A stretch of 64,000 nucleotides of DNA from Alphaproteobacteria bacterium (GCA_012103295.1 WLXB01000002.1:41371-105370), one strand, 5' to 3'; numbered from the stretch's first letter, positions 44,015-53,131 are shown. Numbers and translations: made by a program. The notes: generated from the letters alone by a model not told the origin.

Positions 44015-44911
44015 TTACCCGCCTCGGCTTTTTAAGTCTGCGATGGCGCCGACCACGGCTCCAAAAAGGGTGTACCCAAGCAGTGCGAAAGAAAGCGCCA
44101 CCGCATCGGCCGGTGCAACGCCAACAAACCCTAGCAAAATAACCAGGCCTCCTTCACGCAAGCCAACCCCGGCAATGGTGACGGGAAGCAAGAGAATCAG
44201 TGATACCAATCCAACCACCGCCACCCACGCGGGGAAGGACAAGCTGATGCCCATACCAGTGCCGATGTAAGCCACAACAATGACGGCCAAAACCTGAAAT
44301 GCGATCCCCGTAATCAGAGATGCAACCAGCGGCCCCCAATCTCTGGCCGACGCGTGCCACGCACGAAGGAAGCGCCCGAGCGCGTTGTCGAGAACACTGG
44401 GAAACTTCGGCACCACCAGCGGCAACAAGAGAGCGAGGATCAAGCCAGACAACAACGCAAACGACAGGGCCGGAAAAGCATTGGGGAACCCGCGCGGATC
44501 GATCAACAGAGCCAAACCGGTGATCAGCACAAGAGCGGCAAGACCGGTAATTTTGTCCACCACCACAGCGGCAACCACGGCCGCGCCGTCATCACCTGGA
44601 CGAACCAAACGATAGGCTTTCATGGCATCGCCGAGCAGCTGGCCTGGCAGGACGGTGCCGTAATAAAGCGCAACGAAGGTGTAACGCACCAAATCCAGCA
44701 AAGGTCGGTCGGACATCAGCACCTGGAGTTTGACGCCGTTCAAGCCGTGAGCCAGGAGGTATAGAGCAGCTGCGACCAGGATGGTTTCCGGTGTCAGCCG
44801 CGAAAGCGCGTCGCCAACCGCGCCCAAATCCAACCGCCGAAGAACAAAAATAAGAAGGGCCGCGCTGATCCCAAACTTCAAAGCAAAAATAACAGACCTG
44901 TTTGACCACAT
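44015..44911 (-). CDS. YbhN/lysylphosphatidylglycerol synthase TM-region family protein
   Basis: A 298-residue protein with about eight membrane helices. It has the family features YTFVALYYGTVLPGQLLGDAMKAYRL (given here only as its position near 92-117, key residues P-G-G-D), VVDKITGLAALVL, and GVGLREGGLVILLGF near the end. The family covers the membrane part of MprF and the AglD/YbhN proteins, often found beside glycosyltransferases and proposed to act in lipid or glycolipid movement. It is divergent from the GT4 gene at 45021. Confidence 0.8.
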   Translation of the reverse strand: MWSNRSVIFALKFGISAALLIFVLRRLDLGAVGDALSRLTPETILVAAALYLLAHGLNGVKLQVLMSDRPLLDLVRYTFVALYYGTVLPGQLLGDAMKAYRLVRPGDDGAAVVAAVVVDKITGLAALVLITGLALLIDPRGFPNAFPALSFALLSGLILALLLPLVVPKFPSVLDNALGRFLRAWHASARDWGPLVASLITGIAFQVLAVIVVAYIGTGMGISLSFPAWVAVVGLVSLILLLPVTIAGVGLREGGLVILLGFVGVAPADAVALSFALLGYTLFGAVVGAIADLKSRGG

Positions 44912-45020
44912 CTCTTTGGTTACCTTCGCCTTTGAGCCTTCGCGCTTGAGAAAGTCGGGTATAGTCTGCTACCTCTGCCGCGACAACGCCTTGCGCGCTC
45001 ACCCCAACCCCTAGAAAGCC

Positions 45021-46214
45021 ATGACTGCGCCACGACCTCCGCACTTCCTCTTTATAAACTACGAATACCCTCCGGTTGGCGGTGGTGGCGGCAATGCGAC
45101 CCAACAGATCGGCCGGGCGTTGGTGAAACGCGGTGCAAAAGTCACTGTTTTGACCGCTGCCCAGGGAAGCCTGCCGCGGCGGGAAAATGATCGCGGCGTC
45201 CAGGTCTATCGAATTTGGGCGGCCAGGCGACGGCAGGACCGATGCTCAATCGCAGAAATGCTGGTGTTTATGATCCACGCTCTCCTGACCGCGCCAGGCT
45301 TGGCGCGCCAGGTCAAGGCGAATGCCGCGCTCGTCTTTTTTGGACTGCCGACCGGACCCATTGGCTGGTGGCTTAAACAGCGCCTCGGCCTCCCTTATAT
45401 CGTGTCATTGCAGGGTGGAGACGTGCCTGGATTCATGGGCGAGGAGATGGCGTTCTATCACCGCATCAGCGGACCAACAATCACAGGCGTGTGGCGTGCA
45501 GCCCACGCGGTGGTCGCGAATTCCAACGGATTGGCGAGCCTGGCACGACATCATGCGCCGGCCATCGATATCGATATGATTCCGGCAGGGGCTGACCTCG
45601 ATGCGGTTGCGCCACCGACAGTCCCAACCCTTGAAGGTCCGTTGCGGCTTCTGTTTGTCGGACGGCTCGTGAATCAGAAAGGCATAGACGTTCTGTTTCG
45701 CGCCCTGGCGACAATGAAAGATCACACCGACTGGACTCTCACCATTGCTGGTGAAGGGTCGCTCAAAGATGAGTTGGCCCTGGCGGCTCATCGACTCAGG
45801 CTCGCGGATCGTATTGTGTTTAGGGGTTGGCTCGAACGCGATCACCTGCCCGCCGTATACGAACAAGCCGACGTGTTTGTTCTGCCGTCGCGGGACGAGG
45901 GCATGCCTAACGCCATGCTAGAGGCGATGGCCGCAGGGTTGCCGGTCATCGGCAGCAAAGTGGCTGGAGTGGATGAAGTCGTCATCGATGGCGAAACCGG
46001 TTTCTTGGTTTCCCCGGAAGACGCTGATGCCCTGGCGCATGCCCTGCGCATTGTCATCGAAGATCGCGACCGAGCATTTGAATTAGGGCAAGCATCCCGC
46101 AAGCGCGCGGAACAACGATACAGCTGGACCTTTGCAGCCGAGTCCTACCTCTCTTTGTTGTGTGATGCCGCCAATATTGAAGAGCCCGACGAAGACGAGC
46201 GTGGCAAAACATGA
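45021..46214 (+). CDS. GT4 family glycosyltransferase
   Basis: A 397-residue GT-B glycosyltransferase. The N-terminal domain has the glycine-rich YEYPPVGGGGGNATQQIG, typical of the acceptor/donor cleft. The C-terminal domain has LLFVGRLVNQKGIDVLF, LTIAGEGSLKDEL, ADVFVLPSRDEGMPNAMLEA and AGVDEVVIDGETGFLV, with the E-x7-E catalytic region. It transfers a nucleotide-activated sugar during glycan assembly. The next gene's ATG overlaps its TGA, so the two are translated together. Confidence 0.9.
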   Translation: MTAPRPPHFLFINYEYPPVGGGGGNATQQIGRALVKRGAKVTVLTAAQGSLPRRENDRGVQVYRIWAARRRQDRCSIAEMLVFMIHALLTAPGLARQVKANAALVFFGLPTGPIGWWLKQRLGLPYIVSLQGGDVPGFMGEEMAFYHRISGPTITGVWRAAHAVVANSNGLASLARHHAPAIDIDMIPAGADLDAVAPPTVPTLEGPLRLLFVGRLVNQKGIDVLFRALATMKDHTDWTLTIAGEGSLKDELALAAHRLRLADRIVFRGWLERDHLPAVYEQADVFVLPSRDEGMPNAMLEAMAAGLPVIGSKVAGVDEVVIDGETGFLVSPEDADALAHALRIVIEDRDRAFELGQASRKRAEQRYSWTFAAESYLSLLCDAANIEEPDEDERGKT

Positions 46215-46948
46215 CAGCGGCCCCCATCAGCGCTGACGCTTATGACGACCTATGGGCGGCCGGGTGGGATGACACCCGGCTCTATGGACCAATGGCTCGA
46301 CACAGTCGCCGATTATTTGCGTCTCTCAGCTCTGACTTATCACCGACGTCCATCCTTGATGTTGGCTGTGGGGAAGGCTCGTTGTTGAGCAGCCTTATGA
46401 AACAACACCCGGATGCTGCAGGGACCGGCGTAGAGGTCTCAGACCACGCCATAGCCTTAGCGGCTAAGGTGGTGCCATCGGCCTCTTTCAGGAACTGTGA
46501 CGTTGCGACAGCCGCATTGCCGGAAACATTTGACCTGGTGGTATCGGCGGATGTTGTTGAGCACATCGCCGACGACGCAGCGGCCATCCGCAACATGGCG
46601 TCTATGACCGCGCCCGGCGGTCGGTTAATCATTTCCACGTTGCAAGGCCGTATGCGGAACTTTGAACGCCAGGTTGGTCATGTTCGCAATTACGCCCCAA
46701 ACGAACTTGAAAGTAAGATGCGGGACGCAGGTTTGAAAATTGAACGCGTCGTGGCCTGGGGTTGGCCGTTCTATTCGCCGCTCTATCGCGACCTGCTCGA
46801 TATCATGGACAACAAGGGCACCATGGGACGCTTTGGCCTCATTCGAAAAACCATCTGCCACATTCTTTACGGCTTATTTTTGTTAAACCGTTCGACCAAG
46901 GGCGACTATATTTTTGTCCGCGCCGTTAAGGAGCATGGGAATGTCTGA
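46211..46948 (+). CDS. Class I SAM-dependent methyltransferase
   Basis: A 245-residue methyltransferase whose ATG overlaps the GT4 stop (ATGA). Motif I is SILDVGCGEGSLLSSL near residue 47. FDLVVSADVVEHIADDAAAI and TAPGGRLIISTLQGR are typical of the Methyltransf_11/UbiG group. The C-terminus is basic and moderately hydrophobic. With a GT4 partner before it and a LegB-like dehydratase after it, methylation of a sugar or lipid-linked glycan is likely. The acceptor is not known. Confidence 0.85.
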   Translation: MTAAPISADAYDDLWAAGWDDTRLYGPMARHSRRLFASLSSDLSPTSILDVGCGEGSLLSSLMKQHPDAAGTGVEVSDHAIALAAKVVPSASFRNCDVATAALPETFDLVVSADVVEHIADDAAAIRNMASMTAPGGRLIISTLQGRMRNFERQVGHVRNYAPNELESKMRDAGLKIERVVAWGWPFYSPLYRDLLDIMDNKGTMGRFGLIRKTICHILYGLFLLNRSTKGDYIFVRAVKEHGNV

Positions 46949-47960
46949 GCAGAAACCCAATTTGGGGAAAGTTCTGGTGACGGGCGCTGATGGATTTATC
47001 GGCTCTCACCTTACTGAGGCCCTAGTCGCCGCCGGACATAATGTCCGCGCCTTCGTGCAATACAACAGCTTCAATTCCTGGGGATGGCTTGACCACAGCC
47101 CGGCTGATATGCGCGCAGACCTCGATGTGTTCGCTGGTGATGTGCGCGACTTGCATGGCGTGCAAACCGCGATGGCGGGTTGCGACACCGTGCTTCATCT
47201 CGCCGCGCTGATCTCAATTCCATACAGCTACCACTCTCCCGCCACCTATTTGGAAACCAATGTTTCCGGGACCTTGAATGTCGTGCAGGCGGCGCACGAC
47301 CTTGGCGCATCCCGCGTGATAACGACATCAACATCGGAAGTGTATGGCACGGCACAGGTTGTCCCGATTACCGAAGACCATCCGCTACAAGGACAGTCAC
47401 CGTACTCAGCATCAAAGATTGGCGCAGATCAGATTGCTTTGTCTTATCACCGTGCGTTCGGCACACCCGTTAGCGTCATCCGACCATTCAACACCTATGG
47501 TCCACGTCAGTCAGCCCGCGCCATCATCCCGACAGTCATAACGCAAATTCTGGCCGGTAAGAAACAGATCAAACTCGGCAGCCTGCATCCGACGCGGGAC
47601 CTCAGTTACATCGACGACACAGTGGCCGGTTTCATCGCCATGGCCGCGACCGACAACGTCGCAGGTGAGATCGTCAACCTTGGATCTGATTTTGAAATCT
47701 CAATGGGTGATACGGTCACTCTCATTAAAAACATTATGGATGCTGACGTGGAGATCATAACCGACGACCAACGCGTGCGGCCCGATGCATCAGAAGTGGA
47801 ACGCTTGTGGGCATCAAATGACAAAGCTAATGCGCTTTTTGGATGGGCACCCAAACACGCTGGACGTGACGGATTAAAACGCGGGCTTGAGAAAACCATA
47901 GACTGGTTCTCAAACCCGGCGCATCAAGCATTGTACAAAGCCGACCAGTACAACATCTAA
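46941..47960 (+). CDS. legB: NAD-dependent 4,6-dehydratase, LegB-like
   Basis: 339 residues from the ATG at 46941, seven bases after AAGGAG and overlapping the methyltransferase stop by 8 bp. The Rossmann motif TGADGFIGSH and catalytic TSTSEVYG with YSASK (Tyr155, Lys159) define an extended SDR. The segments YNSFNSWGWLDHSP and AALISIPYSYHSP, plus RPFNTYGPRQSARA and LHPTRDLSYIDD, closely follow LegB, the UDP-HexNAc 4,6-dehydratase of legionaminic acid synthesis. Other LegCHGIF genes are not in the window. A different deoxy-amino-sugar product is possible. Confidence 0.82.
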   Translation: MSEQKPNLGKVLVTGADGFIGSHLTEALVAAGHNVRAFVQYNSFNSWGWLDHSPADMRADLDVFAGDVRDLHGVQTAMAGCDTVLHLAALISIPYSYHSPATYLETNVSGTLNVVQAAHDLGASRVITTSTSEVYGTAQVVPITEDHPLQGQSPYSASKIGADQIALSYHRAFGTPVSVIRPFNTYGPRQSARAIIPTVITQILAGKKQIKLGSLHPTRDLSYIDDTVAGFIAMAATDNVAGEIVNLGSDFEISMGDTVTLIKNIMDADVEIITDDQRVRPDASEVERLWASNDKANALFGWAPKHAGRDGLKRGLEKTIDWFSNPAHQALYKADQYNI

Positions 47961-47983
47961 AGCGCGTTTAAGGATCGAGCGGC

Positions 47984-48517
47984 ATGGACATTCCAACTCT
48001 CGAAACCGAGCGACTGATTCTTCGTCCGTTCAAAGCCGATGACATCGACGCCTATGCGGCAATGGTCGCCGACACCGAAGTCAGCAAATTTATCAGCCTC
48101 GGCGGCAAACCGATGGACCGGCTGGAAGCCTGGCGTTCTATGACAGCAATCGTCGGCCACTGGCACCTCCGTGGGTACGGCCAGTGGGTGGTGGAAGAAA
48201 AAGAGACCAGCCTATTTGTTGGACGCATGGGTTTGTACTATCCCGATACGTGGCCCGGACAAGAACTCGGATACGCCCTTGAACGTTCGCATTGGGGCAA
48301 AGGCTATGCCACAGAAGGCGCAATAGCCGCGCGCGACTACGCCTTTAAAACTCTGGGGTGGGACGACATAATTTCGATCATCAGCCCAGTGAACATTAGA
48401 TCCAAAGCTGTTGCCGAACGATTGGGGGAAACCTATCGCGAAGAGCTGATTCTAAAAGACATGACCCTTCACATATACGGCCTGACTCGTGCCGACTGGG
48501 AAAAGTTGGACCGCTAG
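47984..48517 (+). CDS. GNAT acetyltransferase, RimJ-like
   Basis: A 177-residue GNAT of the Acetyltransf_3 group. It begins LETERLILRPFKADDIDAY. The acetyl-CoA region is LGYALERSHWGKGYATEGAI, and a following NIRSKAVAERLG is typical of the group. It should transfer acetyl to an amine, either an N-terminal residue as in RimJ/RimL or a small molecule. It begins 23 bp after the LegB-like gene, so it could act on a sugar amine, but the family more often modifies proteins. Confidence 0.82.
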   Translation: MDIPTLETERLILRPFKADDIDAYAAMVADTEVSKFISLGGKPMDRLEAWRSMTAIVGHWHLRGYGQWVVEEKETSLFVGRMGLYYPDTWPGQELGYALERSHWGKGYATEGAIAARDYAFKTLGWDDIISIISPVNIRSKAVAERLGETYREELILKDMTLHIYGLTRADWEKLDR

Positions 48518-48520
48518 AGC

Positions 48521-49336
48521 ATGCCTACCGTCGACCGGCATTTACGTTTTCCCGGAACCATAAATTTCCGCGACCTGGGCGGGTACAAAACTAGTGACGG
48601 AGGCCGAGTACGGATGGATCAATTGTTCCGGTCCGGTCACTTAGCTTATGCGGACTCCTCGGCACAAAAAGACATCGCGGCTTTAGATATTGGTGTGGTG
48701 TGTGATTTTCGCACCGACGAAGAACAGCAGGAACACCCAAACCGATATGCGGAAGACCATACCCCTGAACTCATATCGCTTCCTGTGTGGCCCATTGGCA
48801 CCCCGGGGGTTGATAAGACGGTCGCGCGATTGCTGCGTGGTGACGCGGATATCGACCAAGCTTTAGCCGACCAATACTGCGGGTATCGGGAGTTTGTGCG
48901 TGAACAGTCCGCGCAGTTTGCCGGAATGTTTCAGGCCGTACTTAAGAACAATCAGCGCGCCACTTTACTCCATTGTTCAGCGGGCAAGGACCGTACGGGG
49001 ATTGCGAGCGCTTTATTACTGGTCGCTCTGGGCGTTTCCCAGGACGATGCGCGTGCGGATTATCTGCTGTCAGCGGAAGGCCACGGCGCGATTGCTCAAA
49101 CCCAGTTTTATGTCGACAAATACTGGGCCGCGCATATATCGGACCACGGCACCGACCCAGTCTGCACCCAGGATGAGGTCCATCGCCTGTTTTCCGTTCA
49201 GATGGAAAAAATAGATGCGGCCTTTGATGAAATGGAACGCGTTGCCGGTTCAGTTGATGACTATATGCGTAAGACTTTGGGGCTAACCGACCAGGCACGC
49301 GCAGAGTTGCTGCGCCGCTACGTTGAAGAGCTTTAG
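48521..49336 (+). CDS. Protein tyrosine/serine phosphatase (Y_phosphatase3 family)
   Basis: A 271-residue phosphatase. The active-site loop is HCSAGKDRTG, with nucleophile Cys152 and Arg158 of the CX5R motif. The N-terminal NFRDLGGYKTSDGGRVRMDQ and FRSGHLA are characteristic of the Y_phosphatase3 family, which includes MptpB-like enzymes. The general acid is probably in the DFRTDEEQ region, but this is not certain. There is no signal peptide. Its stop overlaps the stop of rsmB on the other strand. Confidence 0.85.
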   Translation: MPTVDRHLRFPGTINFRDLGGYKTSDGGRVRMDQLFRSGHLAYADSSAQKDIAALDIGVVCDFRTDEEQQEHPNRYAEDHTPELISLPVWPIGTPGVDKTVARLLRGDADIDQALADQYCGYREFVREQSAQFAGMFQAVLKNNQRATLLHCSAGKDRTGIASALLLVALGVSQDDARADYLLSAEGHGAIAQTQFYVDKYWAAHISDHGTDPVCTQDEVHRLFSVQMEKIDAAFDEMERVAGSVDDYMRKTLGLTDQARAELLRRYVEEL

Positions 49337-50652
49337 GTCTTCTTCAAGGCAGCCGCATAAAACCCATCGAGGCCACCACGTTGATGCCAATAGTACGGCA
49401 ATGTGCGAAGGGCGCCCGCCTCATCGATCCAATTGGGGTCAATTCCGAGCGGTGCAGGGTCAATCGGCACACGAGACAAACCCGCTTCTTTGAACACAGC
49501 GTCGACAACGCCCTGGCCTTCTTCTGGCTCTAGGGAACACACCGCGTAAACCATCACGCCACCCGGTGCGAGAAATTCAGCGGCCCGCTTAAGCAAAGCC
49601 TTTTGCGTTTCTGGATAGGCGACAACGTCACGCCGTTTCTTGAGATACCCAAGGTCAGGGTGACGACGCAGTGTACCGGTCGCCGAACAGGGAGCGTCAA
49701 GCAATACCGCGTTAAAGGGTTGGGGTGGCGTCCACCGCATTACATCGGCATGAATGACCTCTGCCTTCAAAGACATACGATCAAGATTCTCCTGCACCCG
49801 TATAAGCCGTTTTTCTGAAGAATCGATAGACGTAACCTGACACCCAGCGGCGGCGAGTTGCAGTGTTTTACCGCCAGGCGCGGAACAGAGATCCGCGATA
49901 CGCATGTCCGTCGGCGAACCAACGGCCTGGAGTAAAATCCTTGCCGGCAATGCGGCCGCCGGATCTTGAACCCACCATGCGCCTTCGGCGAAGCCGGGTA
50001 GATCCTGGATCATGCCCGATGCGGTATGACGTAGAGACCCAGTAGGGAGCAATTCAGCGCCTAGGTCCGTCGCCAATTTTTCCGCCGCCGCTGACTCTTT
50101 CACCGTCAGGTCGAGCGGTGCTTCGGCCAAATGCGCTTCGCCCATTCGGAGCGCGGTTGTTTCGCTGTAGGCCTTGGTCCAACCATCCCACAACCAGCCG
50201 GGTGTATTCAGACGCGGCCAATTTTGATCGGCAATGATATCGTTACCCGTCGCTGAAACCTTGCGCAGGACGGCATTCACCAAACCAGTCAAGCGCGGCT
50301 GACGAACTCGCTTGACCATCCCAACCGACGTGTCGACAGCGGCGTGGGGGGCCGTTTCAAGAAAGAGGATTTGCGCCGTACCCAGACGCAGTATGTCTTC
50401 CACCGGTGCCGGTGGTGTGCGGGTGGTGAAGGTTTTTAGAACAGCATCAATTTGGCCAAGCCGCCGCAGTGTTGTGGCAACAAGGTGCCTTACAAAAGCC
50501 CGGTCCCGTGGCTCAAGCTTGCCGGCAATTTTCTGGAAGCGCTTATCGACGGCTTTGCCTTCACGCACGGCACCGCTGAGCAATGTCAGCGCAGCGGCGC
50601 GGGACGCAAGGGTATCGGCTTTATCGGATGAGTCTGAGTGACGCTGACTCAT
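49333..50652 (-). CDS. rsmB: 16S rRNA (cytosine-967-C5)-methyltransferase RsmB
   Basis: A 439-residue RsmB. The first 140 residues are a NusB-like RNA-binding domain (DRAFVRHLVATTLRRLGQID). The methyltransferase half has motif I ADLCSAPGGKTLQLA, the catalytic motif DAPCSATGTLRRHPD and the release cysteine in VYAVCSLEPEEG. It makes m5C967 in 16S rRNA. Length and motifs are normal. It overlaps the phosphatase stop by 4 bp at the 3' end. A secreted Rossmann gene precedes it by 10 bp on the same strand. Confidence 0.95.
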   Translation of the reverse strand: MSQRHSDSSDKADTLASRAAALTLLSGAVREGKAVDKRFQKIAGKLEPRDRAFVRHLVATTLRRLGQIDAVLKTFTTRTPPAPVEDILRLGTAQILFLETAPHAAVDTSVGMVKRVRQPRLTGLVNAVLRKVSATGNDIIADQNWPRLNTPGWLWDGWTKAYSETTALRMGEAHLAEAPLDLTVKESAAAEKLATDLGAELLPTGSLRHTASGMIQDLPGFAEGAWWVQDPAAALPARILLQAVGSPTDMRIADLCSAPGGKTLQLAAAGCQVTSIDSSEKRLIRVQENLDRMSLKAEVIHADVMRWTPPQPFNAVLLDAPCSATGTLRRHPDLGYLKKRRDVVAYPETQKALLKRAAEFLAPGGVMVYAVCSLEPEEGQGVVDAVFKEAGLSRVPIDPAPLGIDPNWIDEAGALRTLPYYWHQRGGLDGFYAAALKKT

Positions 50653-50661
50653 GAGGCCTGG

Positions 50662-51456
50662 TCAATCATCAGGTAGGTTCAAGTCCGTGGGCATGATTGC
50701 GAAACGGCTCAGCCAAGCATCAGACGACGGGCCTTCTATATTGGTTGTCGTAAAGACGCGGCCATTAGCATCTGCACGGCCGGCCGCAGCAATGATGACT
50801 GTCGCCATATCTTCGCGACCGATGAACATGCCGCCCTCGTATTCACTGCGCGGAATGAGGCCAATCGCCTTTTCGCCACCCGGGCTATCATCGATACCAG
50901 CCGGTCCGACAACGACGTACTCCAGGCCAGAGTCGACCAGGACCTTTTCAGCCTTGCCCTTCCAGATCAGAACATCACCACCGATGGTATTGAGAAAGTG
51001 ATCCTTCACACCGGACGATGACGAGGTAATGATCACGAAACGTGTCGCGCCAGCCGCTTTCGCTGCCTTGGACAGATTGATGGTACCTTCGTAATCGACC
51101 TTCTCAGACCGATTGCTGCCCATCGGCCAAGCCGTGGCAACCGCTGAAATAACGATATCAACACCCTCAACAGCTGCGGTTAGGGTTTCGGGTTTGGTGA
51201 CATCCGCTTCCACCCAGTCATACTGGCTGCCGAATTCTTCGGCGGCGTCCTCAATATCGCGGCTCATGGCGCGCACGGTTAAACCGAGGTCACCGAGACG
51301 TTTGAGAACATATCGCCCGTTCTTGCCGGTCGCACCCGCAAGTAAAATGGTTTTGCCTTGAAGATTGGCCAGAGCCTCTTCACCAACAGAAGCCTGTTCG
51401 GCCTGCGCCGTATACGAGGCAAATAAAATCGTTATCGCGAGGGCGAGTAGTCTCAT
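50662..51456 (-). CDS. Exported NmrA/SDR-like NAD(P)-binding protein
   Basis: A 264-residue protein with GGAG six bases before its ATG. The first 19 residues (MRLLALAITILFASYTAQA) are a signal peptide. The Rossmann motif follows at about residue 36-46 (LLAGATGKNGRYV), then VEADVTKPETLTAAV and VVISAVATAWPMGS, as in atypical SDRs of the NAD(P)H-binding group. There is no Tyr-x3-Lys active site. NAD(P)-binding folds are rare in the periplasm because the cofactor is cytoplasmic, so a non-enzymatic role or retention by a membrane is possible. It lies between the hydrolase pair and rsmB. Confidence 0.75.
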   Translation of the reverse strand: MRLLALAITILFASYTAQAEQASVGEEALANLQGKTILLAGATGKNGRYVLKRLGDLGLTVRAMSRDIEDAAEEFGSQYDWVEADVTKPETLTAAVEGVDIVISAVATAWPMGSNRSEKVDYEGTINLSKAAKAAGATRFVIITSSSSGVKDHFLNTIGGDVLIWKGKAEKVLVDSGLEYVVVGPAGIDDSPGGEKAIGLIPRSEYEGGMFIGREDMATVIIAAAGRADANGRVFTTTNIEGPSSDAWLSRFAIMPTDLNLPDD

Positions 51457-51500
51457 TGTGGTCTCCGTGTGTTCAGTTCGTTGAAGGGGGTTGTAGGCCT

Positions 51501-52313
51501 TTAGTCTTGATCAAGGAAGTCCCGCACGATGGCGGCGGCTTCTTTTGTTTTGAGATCGAGAAAACCGTGGCTCCAACCAGGCAGATCATGGATACGGCTA
51601 TCTGGGTGGGTTAGCGACCCTTGGGCACGTGCTGTGCGCTCCCACACGTCATCCTCCGGCCGCAAAACTAAAATAGGCTGCGTTACCTTGGGTATATTCG
51701 CCGGGCTGTCGTAGGCGAAGGCAGCATTGTGCCCCCACCACGAGATCGATGGATTCAGAAGCCGGGCCCAGAACACACGACCGATGTCATCGAGGGAGCG
51801 CCCGTCCATGCTCCAATGCACTGCGGACTGCCACCATTTCTGAACATGCGATCCATCTTCTTTAAGCGGCTCAGGGCCGTAGATGCGTTTCGCCTCGGCC
51901 AGTTCCTCATCCGTATACATGGGGGCCGAGACCATAACCACGCGATGGATGCGATCTTGGTTTTGAATTGCCGTTTCGACCGCCACCTTGGATCCGGTGT
52001 GGTAGCCCATGAGATCGACGGACGTGAGGTCTAGCACGGACAACAAATCCGCTGCGGCGCCAGCATAGTCAGGAATGGCTGGGGGCTTGGATGGCGGATC
52101 GGACTCGCCGAACCCTGGTGTATCCATCGCAATAGCGACACGATCACGGCCCATTTCACTGAGAAAACGCTCGTAGATAATACTGGAATAGGGGCTCATG
52201 TGAAAACACACCAACGGGCGTGTTTTGGTTTCGGTTTCCGGTTGAGCGATGCGGTAATGGATCTGGCCGAAGCGGCCATCGACGTAGCCCTTTCGGACGG
52301 GCACCCCATTCAT
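51501..52313 (-). CDS. Alpha/beta hydrolase with His in the nucleophile elbow
   Basis: A 270-residue alpha/beta hydrolase. The elbow reads MGYHTGSK, with His105 where Ser, Asp or Cys is normal. The oxyanion region reads FHMSPYSS instead of an HG motif. The acid (RPEDDVWERT) and the last histidine (PGWSHGFLD) are in their usual places. The opening VRKGYVDGRFGQIHYRIA is shared with its upstream neighbour, which it overlaps by ATGA. These two are recent tandem duplicates. The function is unknown; either the family uses different chemistry or it is non-catalytic. Confidence 0.8.
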   Translation of the reverse strand: MNGVPVRKGYVDGRFGQIHYRIAQPETETKTRPLVCFHMSPYSSIIYERFLSEMGRDRVAIAMDTPGFGESDPPSKPPAIPDYAGAAADLLSVLDLTSVDLMGYHTGSKVAVETAIQNQDRIHRVVMVSAPMYTDEELAEAKRIYGPEPLKEDGSHVQKWWQSAVHWSMDGRSLDDIGRVFWARLLNPSISWWGHNAAFAYDSPANIPKVTQPILVLRPEDDVWERTARAQGSLTHPDSRIHDLPGWSHGFLDLKTKEAAAIVRDFLDQD

Positions 52314-53131
52314 GAGGCTGTTTCCGAATCCAAAAATCCACGAACAAGCGCGCAGGCTTCGTCTGTATGGATATCGAGATAGCCATGACCCCAGTCGGGC
52401 AACTCGTGGATGCGACCGTTTTGCATGATGCCATCGGCCCGACGGGATTGTTCAACCAGGTCATCGTTGGGGTTCAACACCAGAACCGGTTGAGTGACCT
52501 GACTCAATTTGTCCTTCATGGGAAAATCAAAAGCGGCGCTATGACCCCACCAGGAAATATCAGGGCGGCGCAATGCGTCAGCAAATTGAACGGCAACATG
52601 GTCCATGGTCCAGCCCGGCCCGGCCCAATGCAGATAGGACTTCCACTTCTCCGCTACATGGCTGCCGTCTTCACTCAACTCAGGCTTGCCGTAGTGATCA
52701 CGGAACCCTATCAGCTCTTCTTCAGAGAAAATCGGAGCTGAGGTCAGAATCAATTTTCGCACACGGTCGGGCTGCTGCAGTGCCAATTCAACACAAGTTT
52801 CTGAACCGGTGTGATAGCCCATGACATCAACCTGTTTCAGGTCGAGGGCATCCATCACGTCGGTCATGGCTGCGGCATAATCCGAGATCGACGGTATGGA
52901 CGTCGGAGGATCTGATTCTCCAAAGCCCGGTGTGTCCGGGGCGATTGCCAAACGATCAGTCCCGATTTGACCAAGAAACGTTTGATAGATGAGACTTGAA
53001 TTAGGGCTCATGTGAAAGCACAGCAACGGGATTTGCCCGGAGTTGGACTCCGGTTTCGCGATCCGAAGATGGATTTGGCCAAATCGGCCGTCGACATATT
53101 GGCGACGAACAAGTGTGGGGCTATCTGTCAT
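52310..53131 (-). CDS. Alpha/beta hydrolase with His in the nucleophile elbow (tandem paralog)
   Basis: About 273 residues from the ATG at 53131; the frame continues further upstream but that part overlaps the divergent flavoprotein leader and has no homology. Features mirror the next gene: VRRQYVDGRFGQIHLRIA, FHMSPNSS, elbow MGYHTGSE with His107, acid in NPNDDLVEQ, and PDWGHGYLD. The ATGA overlap shows co-translation. Both genes keep the same unusual residues, so the change is maintained rather than decayed. It is divergent from the flavoprotein at 53280. Confidence 0.8.
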   Translation of the reverse strand: MTDSPTLVRRQYVDGRFGQIHLRIAKPESNSGQIPLLCFHMSPNSSLIYQTFLGQIGTDRLAIAPDTPGFGESDPPTSIPSISDYAAAMTDVMDALDLKQVDVMGYHTGSETCVELALQQPDRVRKLILTSAPIFSEEELIGFRDHYGKPELSEDGSHVAEKWKSYLHWAGPGWTMDHVAVQFADALRRPDISWWGHSAAFDFPMKDKLSQVTQPVLVLNPNDDLVEQSRRADGIMQNGRIHELPDWGHGYLDIHTDEACALVRGFLDSETAS

